Source: Gordonia lacunae (GTDB lineage: Bacteria > Actinomycetota > Actinomycetes > Mycobacteriales > Mycobacteriaceae). Taken from it: a stretch of DNA of 50,331 bases. Position 1 is the stretch's first letter. The number at the start of each line of letters is the position of its first letter. The notes below the pieces were generated by a model. That model did no database searches. It worked only from the letters and a program-made list of their open reading frames with translations, and was not told the DNA's origin. The position numbers and the translations under genes are program-made. Positions 25,487 through 35,711 of this stretch are shown here, one piece after another. Location: contig NZ_NGFO01000008.1 of the NCBI RefSeq assembly GCF_002149015.1, forward strand, positions 146,078-196,408. The letters are read 5' to 3'.

Positions 25487-25492
25487 ACGGTA
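25487..25492 (-). promoter_or_regulatory. -10 box of the hypothetical gene, leaderless
   Basis: TACCGT on the minus strand, 6 nt before ATG 25480. Confidence 0.5.
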
Positions 25493-25621
25493 GCCAGCCA
25501 GGCCCGCGTCACCCGCCTCCAGGACACGCCGACGGCCACCCGATACCGGCCCGGACCTGCACCGGGAGAATTACTCGGAGGCAATTTCCGACCCGGGTGG
25601 CCACCGCTTACTACGAACCGT

Positions 25622-25627
25622 CATACT
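25622..25627 (+). promoter_or_regulatory. -10 box of ctaE-qcrCAB, leaderless
   Basis: CATACT, 6 nt before GTG 25634. It departs from TANNNT at the first base but keeps the spacing seen elsewhere in the window. Confidence 0.45.
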
Positions 25628-25633
25628 TCACTT

Positions 25634-26245
25634 GTGACAAGCGCTGTAGGTACCTCAGGAACAGCCATCACCTCGCGCGTGCACTCGCTGAACCGGCCCA
25701 ACATGGTCAGCGTCGGCACGATCGTGTGGCTGTCCAGTGAGCTCATGTTCTTCGCTGGCCTCTTCGCGATGTATTTCGTCGCCCGTGCCAACTCGGCGGT
25801 CGGCTGGCCGCCGCCGCCGACCGAGCTGAATCTCGCCCTCGCCATCCCGGTGACGACGGTGCTGATCCTCTCCTCGGTGACCTGCCAGATGGGCGTCTTC
25901 GCTGCCGAACGCGGCGACGTCTTCGGCCTCCGCCGCTGGTACGTCATCACCCTGGCAATGGGCACGTTCTTCGTCTGCGGTCAGGCGTACGAGTACTACC
26001 ACCTGGTCGAGCACGGCACGACCCTCGCGTCAGACGCCTATGGCTCGGTCTTCTACATGACGACCGGCTTCCACGGCCTCCACGTCATCGGTGGTCTGAT
26101 CGCGTTCGTCTACCTACTCATCCGGACCAAGCTGTCGAAGTTCACTCCGGCGCAGGCAACCGCCGCAATCGTTGTCTCTTACTACTGGCACTTCGTCGAC
26201 ATCGTGTGGATCGGACTCTTCGTCACGATCTACTTCATCCGGTGA
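25634..26245 (+). CDS. ctaE: Cytochrome c oxidase (aa3) subunit III
   Basis: Membrane subunit of the terminal aa3 oxidase. The 203-aa protein has five predicted helices. The family signature is visible: [17 protein letters not shown] with the conserved Glu in the first helix, [25 protein letters not shown] and the final [15 protein letters not shown]. The absence of two N-terminal helices relative to mitochondrial subunit III is normal in actinobacteria. It leads an operon with qcrCAB, 55 bp upstream of qcrC. This ctaE-qcrCAB order is characteristic of the actinobacterial bcc:aa3 supercomplex. Confidence 0.97.
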   Translation: MTSAVGTSGTAITSRVHSLNRPNMVSVGTIVWLSSELMFFAGLFAMYFVARANSAVGWPPPPTELNLALAIPVTTVLILSSVTCQMGVFAAERGDVFGLRRWYVITLAMGTFFVCGQAYEYYHLVEHGTTLASDAYGSVFYMTTGFHGLHVIGGLIAFVYLLIRTKLSKFTPAQATAAIVVSYYWHFVDIVWIGLFVTIYFIR

Positions 26246-26300
26246 CACCGGCGACCTCGCTCTAGAACAACAGCCCGTCCCGCTTAGTAGAGAGTCACAG

Positions 26301-27197
26301 ATGAGTTCATCTCCACCGCATCCGTCGGATAGCGGCACCGAGGTCGGACCCGATGCCTCGGCCCGACGCTCCTCTGCACGCGACGCCGGCCGCCGCGCCA
26401 AGACACGACGCAAGCTCCGTCGGCGCGCCACCGGCACCATCGTGCTGCTGGCCGGTCTCGTCATGGCAGGCGTCCTCGCCTCGGTCCTGACCCCCGACCC
26501 CCAGGTCGCGGTCGCCGACGAGAGCAACGCCGCGATGATCGACGACGGTCAGAAGCTCTACGAGACCTCGTGCATCACCTGCCACGGCGCCAACCTCCAG
26601 GGTGTGCCCGACCGCGGCCCCGCCCTGCTGGGCGTCGGTGACGCCGCCGTGTACTTCCAGGTCTCGACCGGACGTATGCCCGCGGCCCGTGGCGAGGCCC
26701 AGGCCCAGCGCAAGCCCGCGAAGTTCACCACCGAGCAGATCGACCAGCTCGGCGCCTTCATCCAGGCCGAGGGCGGCGGACCGCGGGTCCCGCGCAACGC
26801 CGACGGCTCGGTCGCGCAGGACTCCCTCCGGGGTGACAGCATCGGCCGGGGCAGCGAGCTGTTCCGCCTGAACTGCGCCTCCTGCCACAACTTCACCGGA
26901 CGCGGCGGCGCACTGTCCTCGGGCAAGTTCGCGCCGAACCTCGACGGTGTCAACGAGGCCCAGATCTACACCGCGATGCTGACCGGTCCGCAGAACATGC
27001 CCAAGTTCTCGAACCGCCAGCTGGATCCGGAAGAGAAAAGGGACGTGATCGCCTACGTCAAGTACGCGACCGAGGCCAAGCCCAGCGGTGGACTCGGACT
27101 CGGCGGTTTCGGCCCGGTCAGTGAAGGCATGGTCATGTGGTTCGTCGGCGTCATCGCCATCGTCGCTGGCGCCATGTGGATGGGATCTCGAGCATGA
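26301..27197 (+). CDS. qcrC: Diheme cytochrome cc subunit of the bcc complex
   Basis: Carries electrons from the Rieske protein directly to the CuA site of the oxidase, replacing a soluble cytochrome c. The 298-aa protein has a basic cytosolic N-terminus, a signal-anchor helix ([20 protein letters not shown]), two c-type heme motifs, CITCH at 91-95 and CASCH at 192-196, and a C-terminal anchor helix ([17 protein letters not shown]). ATG 26301 is selected over earlier in-frame codons, which lie within ctaE; the ribosome site is weak (AGAGAG). The stop overlaps qcrA by 4 bp (ATGA). Confidence 0.96.
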   Translation: MSSSPPHPSDSGTEVGPDASARRSSARDAGRRAKTRRKLRRRATGTIVLLAGLVMAGVLASVLTPDPQVAVADESNAAMIDDGQKLYETSCITCHGANLQGVPDRGPALLGVGDAAVYFQVSTGRMPAARGEAQAQRKPAKFTTEQIDQLGAFIQAEGGGPRVPRNADGSVAQDSLRGDSIGRGSELFRLNCASCHNFTGRGGALSSGKFAPNLDGVNEAQIYTAMLTGPQNMPKFSNRQLDPEEKRDVIAYVKYATEAKPSGGLGLGGFGPVSEGMVMWFVGVIAIVAGAMWMGSRA

Positions 27198-28351
27198 GCG
27201 CGAACGACAAGGATGTCCCCTCGCGGGACGAACTCGATCAGATGAGCACCGACGAACTCGTCAAACTCGGTACCAATCTCGACGGCGTCGAGATCATCCA
27301 CCGGTCCGAGCGGTACACGGTCCCCGGCACCAAGGTCGAGAAGCGCGCCGAGCGTCAGGTGGCCATCTGGTTCACCATCGCCGGCGTCTCCGCCCTGGCC
27401 TGCCTCGGCATCTTCCTGTTCAACCACTGGGAGTTCGCGCTCCCCGATGACCCGAACTACTGGTGGTACACGTTCAACACGCCGCTCCTGGGCGTGACGT
27501 TCGGTCTGTCGGTGTTCGCCATCGGTGTCGCGATGATCCTGATCACCAAGAAGTTCATCCCCGCCGAGATCTCGGTCCAGGACCGTCACGACGGTGGTTC
27601 GGCCGAGGTCGACAAGAAGACGATCGTCGGCCTGCTGCAGGACACCGGCACCACCTCGACCCTGGGTCGTCGGAAGATGATCATCGGCTCGGCCGGATTC
27701 GGTCTCGGTGCGTTCGCGCTCACCGGACTCGTCGCCTTCCTCGGCGGTTTCATCAAGAACCCGTGGGCCGAGGGTGCCGACTCGCCGCTGTGGCACTCGG
27801 GCTGGTCACCGATCTACAACCCGCCGGAAGCGCCCAACGAGACCATCTACCTGCGGCGCGACACCGGCAATCCGTTCCAGGTCGCCCTGGTCCGGCCGGA
27901 AGATCTCGACGCCGGCGGCATGGAGACCGTGTTCCCGTGGCGTCGTTCGGACGGGTTCGGCGAGTCCGAGCACTCCCGCCACCTGCTGGAGGAGGGCCTG
28001 CACCAGGTCCGCAACCCCGTCATGCTCATCCGACTGCGTCCCGAGGACGCGGCCCGTGCCATCAAGCGCAAGGGCCAGGAGAGCTTCAACTACGGTGACT
28101 ACTTCGCCTACACCAAGGTGTGCAGCCACCTCGGCTGCCCCGCCTCGCTCTACGAGCAGCGGAGCAACCGGATCCTGTGTCCCTGCCATCAGTCGCAGTT
28201 CAACGCGCTCGAGTACGCCAAGCCCATCTTCGGACCGGCCGCCCGTGCCCTGGCACAGCTGCCGATCACGGTGAACAACGAGGGCTACCTCGTTGCCGCA
28301 GGCGACTTCATCGAGCCCGTCGGACCGGCATTCTGGGAGCGTAAGTCATGA
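27194..28351 (+). CDS. qcrA: Rieske iron-sulfur subunit of the bcc complex
   Basis: A 385-aa membrane protein with three N-terminal helices, the actinobacterial form, and a C-terminal Rieske domain. The 2Fe-2S ligands are C310-x-H312 (CSHLGC) and C329-x-C331-H332 (CPCHQS), with the C315/C331 disulfide also present. The third helix follows LGRRKMIIG, a twin-arginine-like signal consistent with known Tat insertion of this helix. Start ATG overlaps the qcrC stop, and its own stop overlaps qcrB (ATGA again), giving strict translational coupling. Confidence 0.96.
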   Translation: MSANDKDVPSRDELDQMSTDELVKLGTNLDGVEIIHRSERYTVPGTKVEKRAERQVAIWFTIAGVSALACLGIFLFNHWEFALPDDPNYWWYTFNTPLLGVTFGLSVFAIGVAMILITKKFIPAEISVQDRHDGGSAEVDKKTIVGLLQDTGTTSTLGRRKMIIGSAGFGLGAFALTGLVAFLGGFIKNPWAEGADSPLWHSGWSPIYNPPEAPNETIYLRRDTGNPFQVALVRPEDLDAGGMETVFPWRRSDGFGESEHSRHLLEEGLHQVRNPVMLIRLRPEDAARAIKRKGQESFNYGDYFAYTKVCSHLGCPASLYEQRSNRILCPCHQSQFNALEYAKPIFGPAARALAQLPITVNNEGYLVAAGDFIEPVGPAFWERKS

Positions 28352-29970
28352 GCATCGCCGAACGTCTCGGCACTCAAGCCGAGGAAGTCGACTCGCGGTA
28401 TCACCTGGCGGCGGGAATGCGTCGCCAGATCAACAAGGTGTTCCCCACCCACTGGTCGTTCATGCTGGGTGAGATCGCGCTGTACAGCTTCATCATCCTG
28501 CTGGTGTCCGGCGTCTACCTGTCGCTGTTCTTCGACCCGTCGATGACGCGCGTGGTCTACGACGGTGCCTACCAGCCGCTCAACGGCGTGATGATGACCA
28601 AGGCGTACGAGACCACGCTGAACATCTCGTTCGAGGTGCGCGGCGGTCTGTTCGTCCGTCAGATCCACCACTGGGCAGCGCTGCTGTTCGCGGCGTCGAT
28701 CATCGTGCACATGCTGCGCATCTTCTTCACCGGTGCGTTCCGTCGTCCGCGCGAGGCCAACTGGATCATCGGCTGCCTCCTGCTGATCCTGGCGATGTTC
28801 GAGGGCTTCTTCGGCTACTCGCTTCCCGACGACCTGCTCTCGGGCACCGGCGTCCGCGCCGCGATGAGTGGCATCGTCCTGGGCATCCCGGTCGTCGGCA
28901 CCTGGATTCACTGGGCGCTGTTCGGCGGCGACTTCCCCGGCGTCATCATCATCCCGCGCCTCTACGTGCTGCACATCCTGCTCTTCCCGGGGATCATCCT
29001 GGCGCTGATCGGCGCGCACCTCGCGCTCGTCTGGTACCAGAAGCACACGCAGTTCCCCGGCCCCGGCCGCACCGAGAAGAACGTCGTCGGTGTCCGGATC
29101 ATGCCGGTCTTCGCTGCCAAGGCCGGCGCGATGTTCGCCTTCGTCACCGGCGTGCTCGCGATCATGTCGGGCATCTTCCAGATCAACCCGGTCTGGAACA
29201 TCGGTCCGTACAACCCGGCGCAGGTGTCCGCGGGTTCACAGCCGGACATCTACATGATGTGGACCGACGGTCTGATACGTCTGTTCCCGGCGTGGGAGCT
29301 CTACCTGGGCAACTACACGGTGCCGATGTCGAACTGGGTCGTGCTGATCATGACGATCATCTTCGGCCTGATGTTCGCCTACCCGTGGATCGAGAAGAAG
29401 CTCACCGGCGACGATGCGCACCACAACCTGCTGCAGCGTCCGCGTGATGCACCGGTGCGGACCGCGATCGGCGCCATGGCGGTGTCCTTCTACATCCTGC
29501 TCACCATCGCGTGTATGAACGACATCATCGCGTTCAAGTTCCACATCTCGCTGAACGCGACGACCTGGATCGGACGCATCGGCCTGATCATCCTCCCGCC
29601 GCTGGTGTACTTCATCACCTACCGTTGGGCGCTCTCGTTGCAGCGCAGCGACCGCGAGGTTCTCGCGCACGGCATCGAGACCGGCATCATCAAGCGGCTC
29701 CCGCAGGGTGAGTACATCGAGGTCCACCAGCCGCTCGGCCCGGTCGACAGCCACGGTCACCCGATCCCGCTCCCCTACGAGGGCGCGGCACTGCCGAAGC
29801 GGATGAACAAGCTCGGTTCCGCGGGCGCACCGGGTACCGGTTCGATCCTGACGGCCGATCCGCTGGAGGAGCAGCTGCGCAACGTCGAGCTCGAGCACGA
29901 GATCGAGGCAGGCGAACGCAAGGCTCTCCGCGAGCTACAGGCCAAGGGCGGCAACCCCTTCGGCGAGTAG
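28348..29970 (+). CDS. qcrB: Cytochrome b subunit of the bcc complex
   Basis: Diheme cytochrome b that oxidises menaquinol. The 540-aa protein has nine hydrophobic helices. Heme-ligand histidine pairs lie in [24 protein letters not shown] and in [26 protein letters not shown], with PDDLLSG nearby in the quinol-site region. The long charged C-terminal extension (about 425-540) is typical of actinobacteria and stabilises the supercomplex. This is the subunit targeted by Q203-type inhibitors in M. tuberculosis. It is the last gene of the operon; a strong hairpin follows within 30 bp. Confidence 0.97.
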   Translation: MSIAERLGTQAEEVDSRYHLAAGMRRQINKVFPTHWSFMLGEIALYSFIILLVSGVYLSLFFDPSMTRVVYDGAYQPLNGVMMTKAYETTLNISFEVRGGLFVRQIHHWAALLFAASIIVHMLRIFFTGAFRRPREANWIIGCLLLILAMFEGFFGYSLPDDLLSGTGVRAAMSGIVLGIPVVGTWIHWALFGGDFPGVIIIPRLYVLHILLFPGIILALIGAHLALVWYQKHTQFPGPGRTEKNVVGVRIMPVFAAKAGAMFAFVTGVLAIMSGIFQINPVWNIGPYNPAQVSAGSQPDIYMMWTDGLIRLFPAWELYLGNYTVPMSNWVVLIMTIIFGLMFAYPWIEKKLTGDDAHHNLLQRPRDAPVRTAIGAMAVSFYILLTIACMNDIIAFKFHISLNATTWIGRIGLIILPPLVYFITYRWALSLQRSDREVLAHGIETGIIKRLPQGEYIEVHQPLGPVDSHGHPIPLPYEGAALPKRMNKLGSAGAPGTGSILTADPLEEQLRNVELEHEIEAGERKALRELQAKGGNPFGE

Positions 29971-29998
29971 CCTCACACGAGGAGTTCCACGCACGACC

Positions 29999-30044
29999 CA
30001 CCGCGGGCCGTCGAGCACCATCAGGTGCACGACGGCCCGCGGTG
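29999..30044 (+). terminator. Terminator of ctaE-qcrCAB
   Basis: A 21-bp stem with a single mismatch: CACCGCGGGCCGTCGAGCACC (first 20 bases shown in part as 29999-30019) pairs with 30024-30044 across an ATCA loop. A short T-tract (CGTTTC) follows, 29 bp after the qcrB stop. Confidence 0.8.
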
Positions 30045-30119
30045 CGTTTCCGGGTCCAACCACTCCCCTCCCCCGCGTCAGCGCCCGGCAGCGCTCGTCG
30101 ATGTGGCACGGTGGACCCC

Positions 30120-31619
30120 ATGCACCGGCTACCTCCCCGAAGTTCCGGTCTGTCCCAGATCACCCGTGGGATGGGCACTCTCGACGCCGAGATTTACGAT
30201 TCGATCGCCCGTTCCCCGAGCCCGCTGCTCGACGTGACGATGCCTGCACTCACCCGGGCGGCCGACCATTCCAAGCTGTGGATGGCCATCGCAGCCGGGC
30301 TCGCCGTGTCCGGACGTCCCTCCCTGCAGCGCGGTGCCGCGCGCGGCATCGTCTCGCTCGCCGTGACGAGCCTGGTGACCAATCAGGGCGCCAAACGGGT
30401 ACGACGCCGCTCACGTCCGGCCCACGGGCTCATCCCGGTGCCACGGCGCGGCCGTCGGCGCCCGACATCGAACTCCCTGCCCTCGGGTCACTCGGCCAGC
30501 GCCGCCGCCTTCGCCGTCGGTGTCGCCGTCGAGAATCCGCCGGCGGGGCTGCTGCTGTCCGCACTGGCCGGGCTCGTCGGGCTGTCCCGGGTGGCGACCG
30601 GGGCCCACTACCCCGGTGATGTGGTCGCGGGGCTCGGCATCGGCGCCGCGATCGCGACCATCGGCGCACGCGTCGTACCACCGATCACCGAACCGTCGCT
30701 GTCCCTGGCCGCTCCGTCGGTCGTCGATGCGGACCGCAACCCCGACGGGGCAGGTCTGGTCGTCGTCGTGAACCCGGGCTCCGCGGACGGCCGTGGGCGC
30801 CGGGTCCTCGAGGAGATCCGTGGTCGGCTACCCGCCGCCGAGATCATCGAACTCGACGAGACCGACGACATGGCAGCCGTTTTCGCCGACGTCGCGACCC
30901 GCGCGAAGATCCTCGGGGTGGCCGGTGGCGACGGCACCGTGGCGTGCGCCGCCGGGCCCGCACTCGCCGCCGACATCCCCCTCGCGGTGTTCCCCGCGGG
31001 CACCTTCAACCACTTCGCCCGCGACATCGGTTGCGGCACGGTGGACGCCACCATCGAGGCCATCCGCTCGGGGTCGGCGTCCCGGGTCGATGCGGTGTGG
31101 CTCAACGATTCCCGACTGATCCTGAACACGGCGAGCATCGGTGCGCACCCCGACTTCGTCCGGGTCCGTCGGCGTCTGCAGCGACGGATCAGCCGACCTC
31201 TCGCGACCGCGGCCGCCGTACTACACGTCCTCCGCAAGGATCCGCACGTGCGCATCGAGGTGGAGGGGCGTGTGCTCGACGCATCCCTCTTCCTCGTCGG
31301 CAACTCGATCTACCAACCCACCGGGTTCCTGCCGTCCCGCCGTGTCCGACTCGACGACGGACTTCTCGACGTGCGCATCCTCGAGACCAGCCATCGCTGG
31401 GCGACCCTGCGGCTACTCGGCTCGCTGGCCGTCGGACGTCTCGAACGCTCTCGCCTCTACCACGAGATGCAGGTGCCCGAGTTCCGGTTCACCGCGGTCG
31501 ACGGCCCCGTCGCGGTGTCGCACGACGGCGAGGTCGAGGATTCGTACTCCCACGCCGACTTCCGGGTCGACTACCGCGCCCTCAAGGTGTTCCGGCCCGT
31601 CGCCCCCAGGTGGCCCTGA
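30120..31619 (+). CDS. PAP2 phosphatase fused to diacylglycerol/sphingosine kinase-like domain
   Basis: A 499-aa fusion. Residues 20-190 are a membrane PAP2 phosphatase: KRVRRRSRP (91-100), PSGHS at 121-125 and SRVATGAHYPGD at 156-167, the three motifs of the family. Residues 212-499 are a DAGK catalytic domain with VVVVNPGS (214-221), the ATP-site GGDGTV at 269-274 and VFPAGTFNHFARD. It could dephosphorylate and rephosphorylate lipids such as phosphatidic acid or polyprenyl phosphates. The start is uncertain: ATG 30120 or GTG 30111, neither with a ribosome site. It occupies the place of Rv2197c and mmpS3 in the mycobacterial order. Confidence 0.82.
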   Translation: MHRLPPRSSGLSQITRGMGTLDAEIYDSIARSPSPLLDVTMPALTRAADHSKLWMAIAAGLAVSGRPSLQRGAARGIVSLAVTSLVTNQGAKRVRRRSRPAHGLIPVPRRGRRRPTSNSLPSGHSASAAAFAVGVAVENPPAGLLLSALAGLVGLSRVATGAHYPGDVVAGLGIGAAIATIGARVVPPITEPSLSLAAPSVVDADRNPDGAGLVVVVNPGSADGRGRRVLEEIRGRLPAAEIIELDETDDMAAVFADVATRAKILGVAGGDGTVACAAGPALAADIPLAVFPAGTFNHFARDIGCGTVDATIEAIRSGSASRVDAVWLNDSRLILNTASIGAHPDFVRVRRRLQRRISRPLATAAAVLHVLRKDPHVRIEVEGRVLDASLFLVGNSIYQPTGFLPSRRVRLDDGLLDVRILETSHRWATLRLLGSLAVGRLERSRLYHEMQVPEFRFTAVDGPVAVSHDGEVEDSYSHADFRVDYRALKVFRPVAPRWP

Positions 31620-31665
31620 GCCGCGATCCCAGCGTTCCGCCCGAGCGCGGGGCGACGCCACCGAC

Positions 31666-31702
31666 ACGAAGCGCCCCACCGGAATCCGGTGGGGCGCTTC
31701 GT
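31666..31702. terminator. Bidirectional terminator
   Basis: Perfect 17-bp stem ACGAAGCGCCCCACCGG/CCGGTGGGGCGCTTCGT (31666-31682, 31686-31702) with a 3-nt loop, between convergent stops at 31619 and 31740. Confidence 0.85.
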
Positions 31703-31739
31703 ATGGATTGAATTCGTCGACCGCGGGTGCGGCGGCGAC

Positions 31740-32156
31740 TCAGTGCTTCTCGGGACCGACGTGGTACTCGAAGACGAGACCGGCGGCCGTACCCATGATG
31801 ACCACCGCCGCGAAGATCGACAGCCAGAAGTTGCCGGTGGCGAAGCCGACCGCGAAGGTCGAGGCGCCGAGCGCGATCAGAATCGGCCACCACGAGTGCG
31901 GGCTGAAGAAGCCCAGCTCGCCGGCGCCGTCTTCGATCTCGGCGTCCTCGTAGTCCTCCGGACGGATCTCGACGCGTCGCGCGACGAACCGGAAGAAGGT
32001 GCCCGCGATGAGCGTCAGGCCCGCCGCGAAGAACAGGCCGACGACGCCGACCCACTCGATGCCCTTGCTGGTGAAAGCGGTGAACAGGGTGTACGCGACG
32101 CCCGTCAGAAAGAAGAAGGCGGTCAGCATCTCGAAGAGGCGTGCCTCGATCTTCAT
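31740..32156 (-). CDS. ctaF: Cytochrome c oxidase subunit IV (actinobacterial CtaF)
   Basis: A 138-aa membrane protein with four hydrophobic helices: [58 protein letters not shown] and [19 protein letters not shown]. An acidic loop ([19 protein letters not shown]) sits between pairs. It matches the Rv2199c subunit, which is specific to actinobacterial aa3 oxidase. It lies 2 nt after the ctaC stop in the same operon. The N-terminal [11 protein letters not shown] is a conserved start of this family. Confidence 0.95.
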   Translation of the reverse strand: MKIEARLFEMLTAFFFLTGVAYTLFTAFTSKGIEWVGVVGLFFAAGLTLIAGTFFRFVARRVEIRPEDYEDAEIEDGAGELGFFSPHSWWPILIALGASTFAVGFATGNFWLSIFAAVVIMGTAAGLVFEYHVGPEKH

Positions 32157-32158
32157 CG

Positions 32159-33316
32159 TCAGCTCACTTTCTTGGTGCAGTTGGCGAGGGTCGGGTTGTC
32201 CGGGTCACCGGTCGCGCCGACGGTTCCGTCGGTGGCGCGGCGGGTGTCGAACGGCACCGTGGTGACCGACTCCGGGGCCTGGCAGATGGCCGCGAGAGCC
32301 TCGGCGTTCGTGGCACCCGGGTTCGCCTCACGGAATCGGATGTAGCTGTCGAAGTCCTCCGGGGCGACCGCGCGGACCTCGAAGTTCATCATCGAGTGGT
32401 ACGTGCCGCACATCTCCGCACAGCGGCCGACGAAGGCGCCGGTCCGGTCGATCGACTTGATCTGGAAGACCGGGTCGGTCGCGTTCTGCTCCGGGAACGG
32501 GAACACGTCGCGCTTGAACAGGAACTCCGGCACCCAGAACGAGTGGATGACGTCGGCCGAGGCGATGTTGAACTCGATCCGCTTACCGGTCGGCAGGACC
32601 AGGACGGGGATCTCCGACGACGAGCCGACGGTCTCGATCTTGTCGAACTTCAGGTAGTCGCGGATGTCGTCGTCACGACCACCGGCCGGACCGGGGAGCT
32701 CGCCGTGCTCGCCACCCTCGTCGCTGCCGGCGTGCTCGGTCTCCGCGCCGCTACCGGTCTGGGCCTGGACCTCGAACGGGTTGCCGTTCTGCTCGAAGCC
32801 GTTGTAGGTGGTGCCGTCGGAGAACTCGACCTGGTTGTAGCCGAACTTCCAGTTCCACTGGAACGCGGTCACGTCGACCACGACCTTGGAGTCGTCGTTC
32901 TTGCTCTCGACGTTGTTCTGCACGATCACCGTGAAGTAGAAGAGCACCGCGATGATGACGAACGGGATCGCCGTGTAGGTCAGCTCGAGCGGCACGTTGT
33001 ACGCGGTCTGACGCGGGAACACGCCCTTCTTGGCGTCGTTCGCGCGGTGGAACGTGATCGTCCAGAAGATCAACGCCCACACCAGAATGCCCATGACCAG
33101 CGCTGCGATGACCGACCAGGTCCACAGATCGACCATCTCTTTGCCGTCGGGCGTGACGCCCTCAGGCCAACCGAAACGCATCGCCGCACTGGCGTCGCAA
33201 CCCGACATCAGCAGTGCGCCGAGGCCGAGAGTGGCGACGAATGCCAGTCGCTTCATCGTCCGCGACGCTGATGAGACACGCCTCGCTCGGGGCCGTCCAC
33301 CGTGTGCCAATTTCAC
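32159..33316 (-). CDS. ctaC: Cytochrome c oxidase subunit II (lipoprotein)
   Basis: CuA-bearing subunit that accepts electrons from QcrC. The 385-aa precursor has a long Arg-rich n-region, a lipobox (LLMSGC), two transmembrane helices and a periplasmic cupredoxin domain. CuA ligands are C299-x3-C303-x3-H307-x2-M310 ([12 protein letters not shown]) plus the His of [11 protein letters not shown] Gly/Glu/Ser-rich acidic insertion ([17 protein letters not shown]) precedes the CuA domain, as in other actinobacteria where it contacts the cytochrome cc subunit. Start GTG 33316 follows AGGAAGG closely; ATG 33256 would still keep the lipobox and is the main alternative. Confidence 0.93.
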   Translation of the reverse strand: MKLAHGGRPRARRVSSASRTMKRLAFVATLGLGALLMSGCDASAAMRFGWPEGVTPDGKEMVDLWTWSVIAALVMGILVWALIFWTITFHRANDAKKGVFPRQTAYNVPLELTYTAIPFVIIAVLFYFTVIVQNNVESKNDDSKVVVDVTAFQWNWKFGYNQVEFSDGTTYNGFEQNGNPFEVQAQTGSGAETEHAGSDEGGEHGELPGPAGGRDDDIRDYLKFDKIETVGSSSEIPVLVLPTGKRIEFNIASADVIHSFWVPEFLFKRDVFPFPEQNATDPVFQIKSIDRTGAFVGRCAEMCGTYHSMMNFEVRAVAPEDFDSYIRFREANPGATNAEALAAICQAPESVTTVPFDTRRATDGTVGATGDPDNPTLANCTKKVS

Positions 33317-33660
33317 GCCTTCCTGCTCGCTCACCGGCGCCCTCGCGCCGAGGTGAGTGCATGCCACATGACCTGCACGGGGCAAGGTCTTGCCGTGGAC
33401 ACACAGCAATTCTTGCACCTAGTACTACGCAGCGTAGACCAACCCGCGGAAGCTGTCGGAATCGGGGCGCGATCCGGTCGTGTCCCCTCGGTTTCCGCTC
33501 CGTGGCCATGTCGGCGGCCCGTTGACGACGACCCGCTCGCGGGCGTCGCCCGACCCCGCCGCGTCGGAACTCCGCGGGCGGCTTCAGGCATACTCGGACG
33601 CGGTCCGGCGCAGCGTCGGAACCTGTGCGTGGACTGGCAACCGAATGGAGAGAACGAGAC
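33317..33660. other. Divergent ctaC/asnB intergenic region with two palindromes
   Basis: A 344-bp non-coding region. GGCAAG-GT-CTTGCC is a perfect 14-nt palindrome at 33381-33394. CTACGC-A-GCGTAG is a perfect 13-nt palindrome at 33425-33437. Either could be an operator or a leader hairpin of ctaC. CATACT at 33589-33594 is a candidate -10 box for asnB. Nothing codes here. Confidence 0.5.
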
Positions 33661-35586
33661 GTGTGTGGTCTGCTCGGCCTGCTGACATCCGACGGAACGG
33701 CCGCCGAGGTCGTCGAACCGGTGGCGGTGGCCTCGCACTGCATGCGGCATCGCGGACCCGACGAACCCGGCACCTGGCACGACGATGACATCGTGTTCGG
33801 CTTCAACCGGCTCTCGATCATCGACATCGAGCACTCGCACCAGCCCCTGCGCTGGGGTCCGCCGGAGAATCCCGATCGCTATGCGCTGGTGTTCAACGGG
33901 GAGATCTACAACTACCTCGAGATCCGCGCCGAACTCGCCAAGGACGAGGGCACGCTGTTCCGCACCGAGGGCGACAGCGAGGCGATCGTCGCGGCCTTCC
34001 ATCACTGGGGACCCGACGCGGTCCGGCGGCTGCGCGGCATGTTCGCGTTCGCCATCTGGGACACCGAGAACCGGTCGCTCTTCCTCGCCCGTGACCCCTT
34101 CGGCATCAAGCCTCTGTTCGTGGCGTCGGGCCCCGGCGGGCTCGTCTTCGGCAGCGAGAAGAAGAGCCTGCTCGAACTGATCGAACGCGTCGGGTTGTCG
34201 ACCGAACTCGATCCCCGCGCGATCGAGCACTACACGGTGCTGCAGTACGTCCCGGAGCCCGAGACCATCCACGCCTCGATCCGGCGTCTGGAGTCGGGCT
34301 GCCACGCGACCGCGACACCGGGCAGTCCCCTGTCGATCCGCCGCTATTTCACCCCGCAATTCGGTGTCCGCCCGGTCACCGAGGCCACCCGGCAGAAGCG
34401 CTACGACGAGATCGCCGACGTCCTCGCCGACTCCGTCGCCAAGCACATGCGGGCCGACGTGACGGTCGGGTCGTTCCTCTCCGGCGGTATCGACTCGACG
34501 GCGATCGCCGCGCTCGCGATCCGGCACAACCCCGACCTCATCACCTTCACCACCGGCTTCGAACGCGAGGGATACTCGGAGATCGACGTCGCCGCCGAGT
34601 CCGCGGAGGCGATCGGCGCGCGGCACGTGGTGAAGGTCGTCGGACCATCGGAGTTCATCGAGGCGATCCCCTCGATCGTCTGGTATCTCGACGACCCGGT
34701 CGCCGACCCCGCGCTCGTCCCGCTGTACTTCGTGGCCGCCGAGGCACGCAAGCACGTCAAGGTGGTGCTCTCCGGCGAGGGTGCCGACGAGTTGTTCGGT
34801 GGTTACACGATCTACAAGGAACCGCTGTCCCTGGCCGCGTTCGACCGGCTGCCACGGGCGCTGCGCCGGGCCGCAGGCAAGGTCTCGGACCGGATCCCCG
34901 AGGGAACGCGTGGCAAGAGCCTCCTGCACCGCGGCTCGCTCACGCTCGAGGAGCGCTACTACGGCAACGCCCGCAGCTTCGACGACGCACGGCTACGCGC
35001 GGTCCTGCGCGACTACCGCCCCGAATGGACCCACACCGACGTCACCGCCCCGATCTACGCGATGAGCGAGGGGTGGGATCCGGTGGCCCGCATGCAGCAT
35101 CTGGATCTGTTCACCTGGCTGCGCGGCGACATCCTCGTCAAGGCGGACAAGATCACGATGGCCAACTCCCTCGAGTTGCGGGTGCCGTTCCTCGACCCGG
35201 AGGTCTTCGCGATCGCCGAGTGCCTCCCCCACGACGAGAAGATCGCCCACGGGACGACGAAATACGCGTTGCGCAAGGCACTGGAGCAGATCGTCCCGGC
35301 GCACGTCCTGCATCGCAAGAAGCTCGGCTTCCCGGTCCCGATCCGGCACTGGCTGGCCGGCACCGAGATGTTCGACTGGGCACACGAGACCATCACGCAC
35401 TCCCAGACCGATCACATCTTCGCCAAGGACGCGGTGATCGCGATGCTCAACGAGCATCGAGAAGGCGTGGTGGACAACAGCCGTCGGCTCTGGACCGTCC
35501 TGATGTTCATGGTCTGGCACGGCATCTTCGTCGAGGGCACCATCGTCCCGGAGATCGTCGACCACACCTACCCGGTGCGGGTCTAG
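33661..35586 (+). CDS. asnB: Asparagine synthetase, glutamine-hydrolysing
   Basis: Makes asparagine, or amidates another substrate, from aspartate, ATP and glutamine. The 641-aa protein begins M-C-G-L-L-G with the catalytic Cys2 exposed after Met removal, which fixes the start at GTG 33661; GGAGAG lies 8 nt upstream. The N-terminal class II amidotransferase domain has RHRGPDEPG and FNGEIYNYLE. The synthetase domain has the SGGIDST pyrophosphatase loop, SGEGADELFGGY and ELRVPFLD. In mycobacteria and corynebacteria AsnB homologues (LtsA) affect cell-wall peptide amidation and lysozyme sensitivity, so an envelope role is possible. Confidence 0.95.
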   Translation: MCGLLGLLTSDGTAAEVVEPVAVASHCMRHRGPDEPGTWHDDDIVFGFNRLSIIDIEHSHQPLRWGPPENPDRYALVFNGEIYNYLEIRAELAKDEGTLFRTEGDSEAIVAAFHHWGPDAVRRLRGMFAFAIWDTENRSLFLARDPFGIKPLFVASGPGGLVFGSEKKSLLELIERVGLSTELDPRAIEHYTVLQYVPEPETIHASIRRLESGCHATATPGSPLSIRRYFTPQFGVRPVTEATRQKRYDEIADVLADSVAKHMRADVTVGSFLSGGIDSTAIAALAIRHNPDLITFTTGFEREGYSEIDVAAESAEAIGARHVVKVVGPSEFIEAIPSIVWYLDDPVADPALVPLYFVAAEARKHVKVVLSGEGADELFGGYTIYKEPLSLAAFDRLPRALRRAAGKVSDRIPEGTRGKSLLHRGSLTLEERYYGNARSFDDARLRAVLRDYRPEWTHTDVTAPIYAMSEGWDPVARMQHLDLFTWLRGDILVKADKITMANSLELRVPFLDPEVFAIAECLPHDEKIAHGTTKYALRKALEQIVPAHVLHRKKLGFPVPIRHWLAGTEMFDWAHETITHSQTDHIFAKDAVIAMLNEHREGVVDNSRRLWTVLMFMVWHGIFVEGTIVPEIVDHTYPVRV

Positions 35587-35610
35587 TCCGGGACTCCCTG
35601 TCCGACAACA

Positions 35611-35698
35611 ACAACCGCCCCCGAAGCGGCCGCCACTGCGGAGTCGGCGACGACGTGTCGCCGACTTCCCACGGCGGACGCGATTCCGGGGCGGTTGT
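35611..35698. terminator. Nested hairpin between asnB and gdx
   Basis: The outer stem ACAACCGCCCC/GGGGCGGTTGT (35611-35621, 35688-35698) encloses a perfect 10-bp stem AGTCGGCGAC/GTCGCCGACT (35642-35651, 35657-35666). It probably terminates both convergent genes. Confidence 0.65.
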
Positions 35699-35711
35699 CG
35701 GTCCGGCGGAC

